NCBI GenBank assembly: GCA_937883755.1 | Contig: CAKZYA010000022.1 | Location: 110,388-174,387 of the forward strand | Reading direction: 5' to 3' | Length of the DNA: 64,000 nt | Origin: an uncultured Flammeovirgaceae bacterium | GTDB taxonomy: Bacteria; Bacteroidota; Bacteroidia; Cytophagales; Cyclobacteriaceae | Shown: positions 44,947 to 54,122 of the stretch, piece by piece | Numbering within the stretch: position 1 is the first letter of the stretch | Layout of the letters: every line of letters starts with the position of its first letter | Notes under the pieces: generated by a model | Databases searched by the model: none | What the model was told of the DNA's origin: nothing | The model's input: the letters and a program-made list of their open reading frames with translations, nothing else | Made by a program: the position numbers and the translations under genes

Positions 44947-45858
44947 ATGCAGCACTTCAAAACATTATCGGCCTATTTAGAATACTTGGAGCTTCCACGC
45001 CCAGAGCACCCCATGTTTAGCGTATTCTCTGCGTTGGGCGAAGGTTTTCTACCCTGTCCAAAAGAAAGCTCACCTCCTATCACTAACGATTGCTATTCCA
45101 TTAGCTTAAAAAAGATTGTGAAAGGGGATTTAACCTACGGACGCACCAAATACGACTTTACCAATGGCGCTTTATTTTTCATCGCACCAAGGCAAGTGAT
45201 TCAGTGGGACGAAAGCGTGGTGTTTGAGCAAAAAGGCTTTTCCATCAACTTCCACGAAGATTTTCTAAAAGGAACTGACTTGGCGCATCAGATTAAGAAA
45301 TACGGCTTCTTTTCGTACTCCGCCAATGAAGCGCTGCATCTTTCGCCCAAAGAAGAAAAGCAGACTGAGTCCATCGTGGAAAACATTGACATGGAATATC
45401 AGAACAATCATGATGAATTCAGCAAAGACATCATTATTTCGCAACTAAGCACACTTTTAAAATATGCCAACCGCTTTTACGAAAGGCAGTTTTTGAACCG
45501 CAAAGAGCTTTCAAACGACTTGCTGGAGCGCTTTAATCAGCAACTGGAAAATTATTTTGATTCTGGGCAATTACAGGAAAATGGAATTCCCAGCATTGAG
45601 CAAATCGCAGACAAACTATCGGTTTCGCAGCGCTACCTGAGCGATACCCTAAAAAAAGAAACAGGCAAAACATCTATCGAGCATTTGCAATTGTACCTGA
45701 TAGACGAAGCCAAGAACATTCTGTTGAACCCCAACAAAACGGTTTCCGAAGTAGCCTATGAATTGGGCTTTGAGTATCCACCCTATTTTTCAAGACTGTT
45801 CAAAAAGAAAGAGGGCATCAGCCCAACAGAGTATAGAGAAAAATATAAAATGAATTAG
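44947..45858 (+). CDS. AraC-family transcription regulator
   Basis: A 303-residue regulator. The N-terminal region (about 1-190) is a cupin-like sensing domain of the kind in Bacteroidota AraC proteins (FFIAPRQVIQWDESVVFEQKGFS). The C-terminal double HTH spans about 205-300 (EQIADKLSVSQRYLSDTLKK and TVSEVAYELGFEYPPYFSRLF, then ISPTEYREKY). The gene follows the membrane protein by one base. It probably regulates the operon it belongs to; its effector is unknown. It is the last gene of the plus-strand accessory run. Confidence 0.92.
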   Translation: MQHFKTLSAYLEYLELPRPEHPMFSVFSALGEGFLPCPKESSPPITNDCYSISLKKIVKGDLTYGRTKYDFTNGALFFIAPRQVIQWDESVVFEQKGFSINFHEDFLKGTDLAHQIKKYGFFSYSANEALHLSPKEEKQTESIVENIDMEYQNNHDEFSKDIIISQLSTLLKYANRFYERQFLNRKELSNDLLERFNQQLENYFDSGQLQENGIPSIEQIADKLSVSQRYLSDTLKKETGKTSIEHLQLYLIDEAKNILLNPNKTVSEVAYELGFEYPPYFSRLFKKKEGISPTEYREKYKMN

Positions 45859-45989
45859 ACTGTTTAACCCACAGCAACAATCACGAAAACTATGAGTGAT
45901 TGTGAAGCCTTACCAATAACAGCCGATTTTCTACTTTTCCGCGGTCCGAAAACAAGTCAGGCTACACTATACCGTTTACAATACAAATT

Positions 45990-46910
45990 CTAACTGGTCA
46001 CCTTACTATTTCTCTGAAGGGGTGGTGAAGGTTTAGCATCTTTGGATTTGAGGCCATGCAGGTTTTGGGAGATAAAGTCATGAGGAAAACTTTCTACTCC
46101 TGGGAAGCCTAATTTAATATCCCGACCCTCGAAGGGAATATAGTCTGTCTTGAAAATATAATCCCATATGCTTAAGGTGATTCCAAAATTTACCCCATAA
46201 TGTTTGTCTTTGGGTAAATGGTACGCATGATGCCAAATGTGCATCTGCGGATTATTGAAAAGGTACTTCAAGAAACCTAGATTAACCCGAATGTTAGAAT
46301 GGTTAAAATGACCTACGGCTAGCGTAAAAATATGGATAATGAAGAAATCGCGTAACCCGATTCCAATCAGTGCCAGCGGAATATATTCAATTGTACGGTA
46401 GACTACGTTTTCCATCCAGTGGAACCGAAGATGAGCCGCAAACCCCATTTGCTCTACCGAATGGTGTACTTTATGAAACTCCCAAAGGGCAGGAACCCGG
46501 TGAAGTAAGCGATGCGTCCACCACTGTACAAAATCACGCACTACGAAGCCTAGCAGCAAATGCGCCCAAACTGGCCACGACATCACCTCAAAGGCTACCA
46601 GATTCTTAATTCCTACGGCTGCCAGAGCATCGTTAAATAGGTTGACGACCACATTGGAAGCTGCGTTGTAGATAATCAGCGAAAACAGAAAGAAGTTGAA
46701 GAACATGTAGAAAAAGTCTAGCCAAAAATCTTTTCGAAACTTAGGCTGATCTTTCCGCCAAGGCGATACCCATTCTAGCAGCAGGAAAAAAGTGGACACT
46801 CCAATAAGCCAATAAAAGTAGCTATGCCAGGAAGGGTGAGTGATTTCATTCCACAGGTAGTTAGCATAACCTGTGTAGGAGTCAACAATGGTTTGAATAT
46901 ACTGTTCCAT
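45990..46910 (-). CDS. Sterol desaturase / fatty acid hydroxylase-family membrane enzyme
   Basis: Diiron membrane oxygenase of 306 residues. Hydrophobic segments lie at about residues 28-50, 70-92, 105-125 and 170-190. The three His boxes are HRLLH (about 134-138), EFHKVHHS and HIWHHAYHLPKDKHYG. Family members hydroxylate or desaturate lipids using oxygen and iron. The last 20 residues form a basic Pro/Ser tail. It is the first gene of a long minus-strand run, convergent with the AraC gene. The lipid substrate is unknown. Confidence 0.9.
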   Translation of the reverse strand: MEQYIQTIVDSYTGYANYLWNEITHPSWHSYFYWLIGVSTFFLLLEWVSPWRKDQPKFRKDFWLDFFYMFFNFFLFSLIIYNAASNVVVNLFNDALAAVGIKNLVAFEVMSWPVWAHLLLGFVVRDFVQWWTHRLLHRVPALWEFHKVHHSVEQMGFAAHLRFHWMENVVYRTIEYIPLALIGIGLRDFFIIHIFTLAVGHFNHSNIRVNLGFLKYLFNNPQMHIWHHAYHLPKDKHYGVNFGITLSIWDYIFKTDYIPFEGRDIKLGFPGVESFPHDFISQNLHGLKSKDAKPSPPLQRNSKVTS

Positions 46911-46956
46911 AAGCTATTTTAACAGAGCATAAATACATATCCCAAACAGATTACTT

Positions 46957-47538
46957 TTAGGATGGGTTTCTTTGCATTTGATTGAGATAGTGAAGGCATA
47001 TTTTACGGTAGTAGCTCAAGTCTTCTATCGGTTGGTTGGGTACTTTAGCTTCATCGTCCCAGTAGCGCATCTTAATCTTCAGATCAAATAACTCATCCTG
47101 CTCAAACGCTTGGGCTTCTTGGGTAGTCATTGGTCCGCCCTGGTATTTCAGCGTTTGCTTACTGGCATTAGATAAAGTTTCGTAATAGTCGGGATGGCGA
47201 AAAGTCAGGTAGCGTTTGGCTTCCACATGGCTCTCTACCAACTGAGCCATTCGTTCAGAAAAGCCATTTTGTCGCAAATAGTTGCCACCTAGCTTGTCGT
47301 GTTGCTGGGCCCCTAATTCGCCCATTCGTTCAGCAGGCTCGTGCTCCAGAAAATGGCCAATATCGTGGAAGAAGGCAGCTAGTATTATTTCGTTGTCGTA
47401 ACCTTCTTGCTCAGCTAATTGAGCACTTTGCACCATATGCTCTAGCTGAGTGACCGATTCGCCGTAAGCTTCATTGCCAAATTGCTCGTACTTGGCAAAT
47501 ATTTCATCAACGACTGATTGGGCTGATAGCTTTTTCAT
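46957..47538 (-). CDS. HD-domain protein resembling PhnZ-type oxygenase
   Basis: A 193-residue HD-domain protein. Ordered motifs include TQLEHMVQSAQLAEQEGYDN, LAAFFHDIGHFLEHE (HD pair), QHDKLGGNYL and LVESHVEAKRYL. This layout resembles PhnZ, a diiron HD-domain enzyme that oxidatively cleaves a hydroxylated phosphonate. A related role on a phosphonate, or on another small acid, is possible, but no partner such as PhnY is present in the window. It is 46 bp before the sterol-desaturase-like gene in the same orientation. Confidence 0.78.
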   Translation of the reverse strand: MKKLSAQSVVDEIFAKYEQFGNEAYGESVTQLEHMVQSAQLAEQEGYDNEIILAAFFHDIGHFLEHEPAERMGELGAQQHDKLGGNYLRQNGFSERMAQLVESHVEAKRYLTFRHPDYYETLSNASKQTLKYQGGPMTTQEAQAFEQDELFDLKIKMRYWDDEAKVPNQPIEDLSYYRKICLHYLNQMQRNPS

Positions 47539-47600
47539 CTTTTTTCACCAAAGATATTATCTAAAAATCACAGTTGTAGCGATGCTACTTTACGTTTTTG

Positions 47601-48491
47601 TTACTTTCCCTTTGCATATTTTTGCTGAAACCTCTGCCATACTCGTCGTGACTGCTGTAGGTGAACGGCTTTATCCTGATCAATACTATAGCACTGTAAG
47701 CCAATCGGTCCATCAAAACCCAGATCTAAAAATGTCTTTAGAAAGGCATAGGTATCAAAGCTTCCTTCACCTAATGGTTGAATAAATGAAGCCCAGATAT
47801 CATTTGTATCGGTGGGTATACTATCGGCACCGTTAAGACTGATAGCAAATAAGTAAGGTTCTGCTGCTTTCGCCAGTACTGGCAGTTGGCTCATTGGGTC
47901 TTGCTCTTGAGAGTGACAGTCAGCTAGGTAATGACATAGATTAAAAGTCATACCTAAATTCCGACGGTTGACCTTTTTAGCTACCCGAATGGCATCTTCT
48001 ACCGATTCAATCCAGAAATTACGATGTGGGTACAACATAATCCGAACTCCGTACTGATGCGCTAGGTCGGCCACTTGCTGTAATATGGGAACTGCCAGTG
48101 AGTCGTATTCTGATGAGGAGGGAGGGTATTGCTGGCTAGTGACGTAGAACCAAGGTATAGTGTTCGTCCCGGCAATTTGCTTAAGCACATGAACCAGCCG
48201 AGGGTCGTAAGGCTGCTCAGGGTTATCCAGATTGATATTGACATAAATAGTGTAGAGCTGCAAATTATTCTTTTGAAGAGCCTGATACACTTCTCTAAAA
48301 CCATCAAGCCCTTCTTTCTCCATTCCAGGATAGTTATTATCTAACAGTAACTGCACCTGTTTTTCTACGGTGTTGTATACACTATCCCTTAGCCCATTGT
48401 TAAACACAAAGAATGGATTATCTAATGTTTGAGCCGAAACAGTACTAGCTATCAATAATCCGAATAATAAAATGATGGTTCGGTCTCTCAT
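47601..48491 (-). CDS. Exported sugar isomerase/epimerase-like TIM-barrel protein
   Basis: A 296-residue protein of the xylose-isomerase-like TIM-barrel (AP endonuclease 2) superfamily with a signal peptide (about residues 1-20, ending STVSA). Motifs include YGVRIMLYPHRNFWIESVED (metal and substrate strand) and LGMTFNLCHYLADCH, then FDGPIGLQCYSID. The exported location suggests action on a sugar or sugar-derived ligand outside the cytoplasm. Its start overlaps the stop of the upstream histidine kinase gene by 4 bp (ATGA). Confidence 0.78.
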   Translation of the reverse strand: MRDRTIILLFGLLIASTVSAQTLDNPFFVFNNGLRDSVYNTVEKQVQLLLDNNYPGMEKEGLDGFREVYQALQKNNLQLYTIYVNINLDNPEQPYDPRLVHVLKQIAGTNTIPWFYVTSQQYPPSSSEYDSLAVPILQQVADLAHQYGVRIMLYPHRNFWIESVEDAIRVAKKVNRRNLGMTFNLCHYLADCHSQEQDPMSQLPVLAKAAEPYLFAISLNGADSIPTDTNDIWASFIQPLGEGSFDTYAFLKTFLDLGFDGPIGLQCYSIDQDKAVHLQQSRRVWQRFQQKYAKGK

Positions 48492-49876
48492 GGAGCTACA
48501 AATTCGGAAGGAATATCGGTTTTGGTTGGAAAAGCCAGGGAAAAGACTGTCTCTAAACCGGGATGGGATTGTACCCGGATACTGCCCTGGTGTAGGCCCA
48601 TGATATGTTGGGAGAGGCTAAGCCCGATTCCAGAACCTTTCTCCTTGGTAGAAAAAAAAGGGATAAAAATCTGATCTAACTTATCATCCGGAATGCCTGA
48701 ACCGTTGTCAGCCACTTCCAGTACAGTTTTATCATTTTGCTGAGATGCCCGAAGAATAATGCTAGGGTTGGGTTGGTGAGCTACTGCCTGAATACTGTTA
48801 GTTAGCAGGTTAATCAGGACTTGTTCCAGTTGCCGTTGGTCAGCAAAAACGGACAAATCCTGGGTTTCGCACTGAGTTTGTAGATCGATGCCTAATTTCT
48901 CAAATTCTCCTCGCATTAGTTGGCTCACGCTATTGAAGAGCGATTCTACTATCAATGATTGCGGTTGCGGTTGCGGAACCTTGGTCAGACGGCGGTAATC
49001 CTCTACAAACGAAAGCAATCCATCGGTTCGCTTCTGAATGGTGCGTAATGAGTAGGCTAACTCCTCGAGATAATCATCACCAAGCTGCTCCTTTGGTTTT
49101 ACTATACCTGGTTTATCCTCGAGCATCATAAGCAGGGTTTCTGACAGGGAAGAAATCGGAGTTACTGAGTTCATAATCTCGTGGGTGAGAATCCGAATGA
49201 GCTTATGATAGGCTTTGGTCTCACTCCGGTTAATTTCATCCTCAATATCGTGCAGGGTGATAACCTGGTACGATTCGTTCAGTAAGCGCACCCGGCTTAA
49301 TTGTACCGATAATCGTCGCAGCTCACCTGAAATAGACAATTCTACCAAACGGCTTTCTCCATCTTGCATATTTTCTACTGCTTGAGAAAGTTGAGGGCGA
49401 TTCAGCTGAATATTTTTCCAGTGATGGTAAGTGCCGGTTTTAAGCAGTGCTAAAGCCGGAGGGTTCATTAGCGTGATTTCATCTTCGTCCTTTACCGAGA
49501 TGATTCCCACTTTCAGATACTTGACCAGTAAGCGTAAATACTGATACTGAGCTTCCTTCTCAATTTTTACCTGCTGGTAGGCCTCCATAATCTCTTGCAT
49601 AGCTGGGTGCAAGGCTTTGAATGCAGAATGATTACTACGAGAAAAATTAATAGTGAAATCAGAGTATTTTATGGAGAGTAAAAATTTCGCTAACTCGGCA
49701 TTGGTCTGAGTAACGAAGCGGATCAGTTCGTATACCTGCAAGAGAATCAGACTACCTAAAATAATCTGATTAAAAAACAGGTCAGCTCGCCCAAAGATCA
49801 GTGCAAACCCAATGAGGGTAGCTAGTAATAAGGCTACTCGTAAAATAACTAATACCGAGAAGCGCTTTAGGATCAT
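48488..49876 (-). CDS. Membrane sensor histidine kinase (NtrY-like)
   Basis: A 462-residue sensor kinase. Two membrane helices near the N-terminus (about 8-28 and 33-55), a PAS-like segment (about 112-215), HisKA with phospho-acceptor H232 in LTHEIMNSVTPISSLSETLL, N box NLLTNSIQAV, G1 DNGSGIP and G2 KGSGIGLSLS. The EIMNS phospho-box is typical of NtrY-type kinases that pair with NtrC-like regulators. The NtrC-type gene at 52770 is the best candidate partner, though not adjacent. The next gene downstream overlaps by 4 bp. Confidence 0.91.
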   Translation of the reverse strand: MILKRFSVLVILRVALLLATLIGFALIFGRADLFFNQIILGSLILLQVYELIRFVTQTNAELAKFLLSIKYSDFTINFSRSNHSAFKALHPAMQEIMEAYQQVKIEKEAQYQYLRLLVKYLKVGIISVKDEDEITLMNPPALALLKTGTYHHWKNIQLNRPQLSQAVENMQDGESRLVELSISGELRRLSVQLSRVRLLNESYQVITLHDIEDEINRSETKAYHKLIRILTHEIMNSVTPISSLSETLLMMLEDKPGIVKPKEQLGDDYLEELAYSLRTIQKRTDGLLSFVEDYRRLTKVPQPQPQSLIVESLFNSVSQLMRGEFEKLGIDLQTQCETQDLSVFADQRQLEQVLINLLTNSIQAVAHQPNPSIILRASQQNDKTVLEVADNGSGIPDDKLDQIFIPFFSTKEKGSGIGLSLSQHIMGLHQGSIRVQSHPGLETVFSLAFPTKTDIPSEFVAP

Positions 49877-49985
49877 GATAATTAAATTGTGTTCAAGTAT
49901 TCATGTACTCGAGTGTTCAAGTAGTTACCTTACAATGTTCAAATTATCCACATTTACATGAACACTAGAACACACGAACACATAT

Positions 49986-51038
49986 TTATTCCATCCCCAA
50001 GAACGACTGACCGAACTTATTTTTTAGATCGTACCAAACGGAATGAATATGGTTGGGTGCGCCGCTGCGGTTGTCGTATTCAATTAGAAAATCCGGGCTT
50101 TGGATACGGTAATAAATTGGTGCTCCCGGGTCTACTGACCCCGACCAGGCAAAAGTTAATCCTTTGGGTAAAAGATCCTCCCAATCCGAAAAGTAGGACA
50201 GAACTATGGCTTCTTCATAGGTCCCAACGTAGTGCTCAATAATTTGGCGCAGCATCTGCTGCTGGTTATCACTCATTTCTTGGGCAGGTAGCCCTGCTGG
50301 CTGTTGGGTATGCGGCTCATCGCCGGTACGGGTTAAAATATCTTCGTATAATTCTTCCGAAACTGTGGCTTGCTGCTGTTGCTCAGAACTCAGTGACTGC
50401 ATCAGTTCTCGCCCTATATTGGAAGGTACATCCATGACTTCTAGTCCCGCAAAGGGACCATCGAGTACTACGGCAGGGTCAGCGCCGAGAAATAGGGGAG
50501 TGGTAGCTACTTTTCCGTCTACGAACGATACATTAATAGAAAGGTGATGGCCTTCTAGTTGCCAAGCCCAGTCTTCAGTAGCCGATGGGTTGCCAAAAAC
50601 CGTGACCCAGTAGTTATTGTGACCGTAGTAGGGAGCCGTGGGGTTATTCGCTTTTTCACGGTCACGCTTGCGGCGCTCATCATTCCAGAAAATCCAGTTT
50701 ACTTCCAGATAACCCCGATCGCTCAAGGTAGTTTTGAGTAGTTGTTGCACCATAATCCGTTGGGCATCGTCCATTTCTTTGAGAGGAACACCTCGGCGAG
50801 GATACTCATTAATAGGTAGATTGCTCCACGCCCAACGGTCAGCATCATCAAATTCGAGAAGGATATCAGAGCGTCTCTCCCGGTCAAAACTCATGACCAG
50901 TTGTTGAGCATTTTCGGCAGATTTAGTGATAAACGCAGTTAGCTCGTCAGAAGAATTTGCCTGACCGTAGGTGAATGGAATAGAAAAGATGCTGAAAAGA
51001 ATAACGAGGCTAGCAGGCCTCAAAAAGTATATCTTCAT
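49986..51038 (-). CDS. DUF3500 family exported protein
   Basis: A 350-residue protein with a signal peptide (about 1-25, SIPFTYGQA) and the DUF3500 layout: VMSFDRERRSDILLEFDDADRW near the start, WAWQLEGHHLSINVSFVDGK (a His-His pair), and PGAPIYYRIQSPDFLIEYDN near the end. The conserved His, Asp and Tyr residues could form a metal site. Function unknown. It lies between the histidine kinase gene and the anti-sigma gene on the same strand, with moderate gaps. Confidence 0.82.
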   Translation of the reverse strand: MKIYFLRPASLVILFSIFSIPFTYGQANSSDELTAFITKSAENAQQLVMSFDRERRSDILLEFDDADRWAWSNLPINEYPRRGVPLKEMDDAQRIMVQQLLKTTLSDRGYLEVNWIFWNDERRKRDREKANNPTAPYYGHNNYWVTVFGNPSATEDWAWQLEGHHLSINVSFVDGKVATTPLFLGADPAVVLDGPFAGLEVMDVPSNIGRELMQSLSSEQQQQATVSEELYEDILTRTGDEPHTQQPAGLPAQEMSDNQQQMLRQIIEHYVGTYEEAIVLSYFSDWEDLLPKGLTFAWSGSVDPGAPIYYRIQSPDFLIEYDNRSGAPNHIHSVWYDLKNKFGQSFLGME

Positions 51039-51115
51039 GAGAAAGTTGTTAGGTTGAAGGCTAAATTACATTTTTATTATGATCTGAAAAATTGAAGGGA
51101 CTGACCTTAGTCTTT

Positions 51116-51139
51116 AGTCCATGGTCGACAGTCCACAGA
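51116..51139. repeat. Dispersed AGTCCAC-type repeat, copy 1
   Basis: AGTCCATGGTCGACAG then TCCACAGA. The same pattern, with a few substitutions, recurs at 58317-58332 and as three tandem AGTCCAC units at 59472-59492. The TAG before and GAATGA after are also nearly shared with the 59471 copy. Confidence 0.5.
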
Positions 51140-51250
51140 ATGACCTGTCTGTGTTACAATCGGAGATCAGAATAAGGGGCAGACGCCATGTGGAAAGGAA
51201 AACAGAGAGCGGAAAAATAGCACTTTTCTTTCTTTAGTTTCCATCAATTT

Positions 51251-51272
51251 CTAAATTCTGTCTTCCGTCTTC
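51251..51272. repeat. Pyrimidine-rich repeat, copy 1
   Basis: CTAAATTCTGTCTTCC followed by GTCTTC. It matches 19 of 22 positions with 58391-58412. The two share the same order after an AGTCCAC-type copy, so they may be parts of one composite element. Confidence 0.45.
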
Positions 51273-51274
51273 AC

Positions 51275-52093
51275 TCACGACTCAGCCACTGTGCCCATCA
51301 CGTACATTTGCTCTAGGGTAGGAGACTCACTTCCTCCTTCGGGTTCTAAGGTAATAGCAAAAGCACCCGCTTTGCTGATACCATCTTGCATAGCCACCAA
51401 CTTTTGGGTTTCATTCAGGTCTAGCACTCCGGCACTTACGGGCTGACCGTCTACAATTGCCCATAGCTGATACTGTTTTCCAGATGGCGGATCGGGCAGG
51501 CTACCCGGATTGAGGTACAGTTGGGAAGCCTCCGCATTCCAGAATACCTGGGCTAAACTGTTGGGCGAAACATCGGTGCCCTTTAGTGTGATTTGTTGAA
51601 AATCAGGGGAGGTGACAATAGCCAGATCGTTACTTAACTGTTGCTCCCGTTGGGTGGCGGTATTGTACTGGGAAGCAATCTCCTGGTTTTGTGCCAGCAC
51701 CTGATTAAGCTCGAGTTCAGTTTCTTTCCACTGCTGCCGAAAGTAAATAGAAGTGAATATTGATGCTATCGCTAACAGAATGGATGCTGCTGCTGCCATC
51801 TGCCAGGGAAGCAAAGATCGCTGTTTTCCGAGTGGCTCAACCTCAGCTCTTGCCTCAGTCTTTTCGGGCTCTGGAGCTAGTTGATCTAGTATCTCATTAC
51901 GTAAAGAAGCTCGGGGCTTCATTGATGACTGCATCGCCAGAGCCTCATTCGTCTCCTGAATTCGCTGAATTTCCTTCTGTATCTCTGGGTGCTGAACCGC
52001 CATTTCTTCTACATAAGTAGCCTCATCGGGAGGTAACTCTCCCAAAACGTATATCTCTAAGATACCTGACGCTATGTATTCTGAAACATTCAA
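51275..52093 (-). CDS. RskA-like anti-sigma factor
   Basis: A 272-residue membrane protein that holds the ECF sigma factor encoded just upstream. N-terminal anti-sigma region (SGILEIYVLGELPPDEATYVE), one membrane helix at about 98-118 (WQMAAAASILLAIASIFTS), a short coiled region, and a C-terminal RskA domain (YLNPGSLPDPPSGKQYQLWAI with GAFAITLEPEGG). Its start overlaps the sigma stop by 4 bp (ATGA). Sigma release would follow a change in the periplasmic domain (inference from the family). Confidence 0.9.
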   Translation of the reverse strand: MNVSEYIASGILEIYVLGELPPDEATYVEEMAVQHPEIQKEIQRIQETNEALAMQSSMKPRASLRNEILDQLAPEPEKTEARAEVEPLGKQRSLLPWQMAAAASILLAIASIFTSIYFRQQWKETELELNQVLAQNQEIASQYNTATQREQQLSNDLAIVTSPDFQQITLKGTDVSPNSLAQVFWNAEASQLYLNPGSLPDPPSGKQYQLWAIVDGQPVSAGVLDLNETQKLVAMQDGISKAGAFAITLEPEGGSESPTLEQMYVMGTVAES

Positions 52094-52644
52094 GTGATAT
52101 TCAGTATTTTACGTAATTTACCTAAGGCCGACCTCAAGCGGGTTTTGACTGTTCCCAAAGGAATATCAAACTCTTTGGCTATTTCTAAATGAGTATATCC
52201 TTTAAAATAAATTAAATCTACAATCATCTGCTGCTCTGAACTTAGATGCTGCAATAAGTTCACCAACCCATGATCTTTGATACGCTGTTCCACGTACATA
52301 TCCGGCGATGTTGTAGATACGGTATTTTCCAGTGAATCGGTTTTACTTTTGTAAGAAAACTCCTTGGAACGTACTTTATCGATAGCCAGATTGCGGGCAA
52401 TATTTAGCATCCAGGTAAATAATCGGCCTTTGCCCGAATCATACGTGGCAATATTATTCCATATCTTTAAAAATGTGTCTTGCAGTACTTCCTCCGCGAT
52501 TTTTTCTTGTTGAACGATGCGGAAAACTACCCCGTAAAGCGCTTCATTGTAGTGATCGTAGAGATATTCCAGTGCTGATCGCTTTTTTTCTTTTAAAAGC
52601 GCGATGAGCTGAGGTTCATCGATATGGTTAAGCTGCTTACCTAT
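52090..52644 (-). CDS. ECF sigma factor with non-canonical start
   Basis: Sigma factor read from about 52644 down to 52090. Upstream of the first in-frame ATG (52410), the same frame carries a full region 2: QLIALLKEKKRSALEYLYDH, KIAEEVLQDTFLKIWNNIAT and GRLFTWMLNIARNLAIDKVR. Region 4 follows with GYTHLEIAKEFDIPLGTVKT. The frame is open to a TAA at 52657-52659, yet contains no ATG, GTG or TTG before region 2. The only near-cognate starts are ATA (52642-52644) and ATC (52621-52623), giving 184 or 177 residues. An ATG-only call would lose region 2. It overlaps the anti-sigma gene by 4 bp. Confidence 0.85.
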   Translation of the reverse strand: MGKQLNHIDEPQLIALLKEKKRSALEYLYDHYNEALYGVVFRIVQQEKIAEEVLQDTFLKIWNNIATYDSGKGRLFTWMLNIARNLAIDKVRSKEFSYKSKTDSLENTVSTTSPDMYVEQRIKDHGLVNLLQHLSSEQQMIVDLIYFKGYTHLEIAKEFDIPLGTVKTRLRSALGKLRKILNIT

Positions 52645-52769
52645 TTTAGGCTGATATTAGGCGTACTTTATCAGTTGAGTAGGCTTAAATCTACAAAATG
52701 ATTGGAAAATGCAATAAAATACTGACCGATTCCTTCTTAGGGGTGGTTTTCTTAAAGCGTTGTTTTCTC

Positions 52770-54122
52770 TTATAAATCAAATTTCTCGAGTCGGCGGTAA
52801 AGGGCGGTTCGGGTAATGCCCAGTTCCTTCGCAGTGTGCGTGATGTTGCCCTGATGTCGGTCTAGAGCTTGTTTGATGAAGTTGCGCTCGTTCTCATCCA
52901 GTGTTTTGGGTAGTTCATTATCCGCCGATAAATTAGTTGCCTCGCCAAGATTAAAATCTTCGGGCTGTAACTCCATTTTAGTACTGAGGATCACAGCTCG
53001 CTCAATAGCATGTTGTAATTCCCGCACATTACCCGGCCAGGAATAGTTAGTCAGATAATGGATCATTTTATCAGGTAGCGAAGACTGCTTTTTCTGATAT
53101 TTTTCGGCGTATTGTTCCAGAAAATGCTGGGCTAACAAAGGAATATCGTCAGTGCGTTCCCGCAGAGGGGGAATCTGAATTTCTACCGTATTAATACGGT
53201 AGAGCAAATCCTGACGAAAAGCAAGTTCTTGGTCAACTGAAGCTCCACTGATAGGCTGGTTAGTAGCACAAATCAGCCGAATGTCTAGCGAGGTGTCCTG
53301 ATTCGATCCAATCCGGCTAACTTTTCGGGTTTGTAGCACCGATAGTAATTTGGCCTGCTGAGTTAAACTCAAGTTCCCGATCTCGTCTAAAAATAACGTT
53401 CCCCCCGAGGCTTGCTCAAATTTACCAGCTTTATCTTGATAGGCATCGGTAAATGCGCCTTTCACATGACCGAACAATTCGCTCTCAAACAGGGTGGAGG
53501 TAAGGGCACCGACATCTACCCGCATAAAAGGCTGATTTTTTCGGGTCGACTGTTGGTGAATGAATTGGGCTACTAAGTCTTTTCCAGTGCCATTTTCACC
53601 TAAAATTAGCACATTGGCATCAGTAGGGGCAACTTTACTGATCAGCTGAAACACTTGACGAATGGCCTCCGACTGGCCAATCATCGTAGGGGAGGCTCTT
53701 GAGGGAGTCATTACTCGCTTCTTTTTTACCTGCTGTCGGCTTAAAACAGTTTCTATCGCTTCCAGTAGCTTTTGATTCTTCCAGGGTTTGAGTACAAAAT
53801 TAGCAGCACCTAAGCGCATAGCTTCTACTGCTAGTTCAATGTCACCATAGGCAGTAATTAGAATTACGCCAGTTTCTGGGTCAATCTCCCGAATGCGCTC
53901 TAGCCAGTATAATCCCTCTTTTCCATCGTGCTCACCCCGTCGGAAATTCATGTCCAGCAACACTACGTGGTAATGGTTTTGAGAAACAAGCGAATTAACC
54001 TGAGTAGGATCTTCCTGGGTATCAACTTGCTCAAAGTATTGTTTCAAAAACATGCGAGCCGAGTGCAGTACGTCTACATCGTCGTCAATAATTAAAATAC
54101 GCCCAGCTTGTTTCCCAGTCAT
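52770..54122 (-). CDS. NtrC-family sigma-54 activator (response regulator)
   Basis: A 450-residue response regulator. Receiver domain with phospho-Asp D57 (VVLLDMNFRRG) and acidic pocket IIDDD. AAA+ domain with Walker A GENGTGKD (175-182) and Walker B LFLDEIGN (243-250). The sigma-54 contact loop reads GAFTDA (222-227) instead of GAFTGA. The C-terminal Fis-type HTH is GNITHTAKELGITRTALYRR. It should activate RpoN-dependent promoters when phosphorylated. The NtrY-like kinase at 48488 is the likely partner. Confidence 0.93.
   Translation of the reverse strand: MTGKQAGRILIIDDDVDVLHSARMFLKQYFEQVDTQEDPTQVNSLVSQNHYHVVLLDMNFRRGEHDGKEGLYWLERIREIDPETGVILITAYGDIELAVEAMRLGAANFVLKPWKNQKLLEAIETVLSRQQVKKKRVMTPSRASPTMIGQSEAIRQVFQLISKVAPTDANVLILGENGTGKDLVAQFIHQQSTRKNQPFMRVDVGALTSTLFESELFGHVKGAFTDAYQDKAGKFEQASGGTLFLDEIGNLSLTQQAKLLSVLQTRKVSRIGSNQDTSLDIRLICATNQPISGASVDQELAFRQDLLYRINTVEIQIPPLRERTDDIPLLAQHFLEQYAEKYQKKQSSLPDKMIHYLTNYSWPGNVRELQHAIERAVILSTKMELQPEDFNLGEATNLSADNELPKTLDENERNFIKQALDRHQGNITHTAKELGITRTALYRRLEKFDL

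Noticed and set aside
45877..45903. Hairpin ACAATCAC / GTGATTGT after the AraC gene as a sixth attC-like site
   Set aside because: Only one stem, short loop and no GTT core in the right place; more like a simple hairpin.
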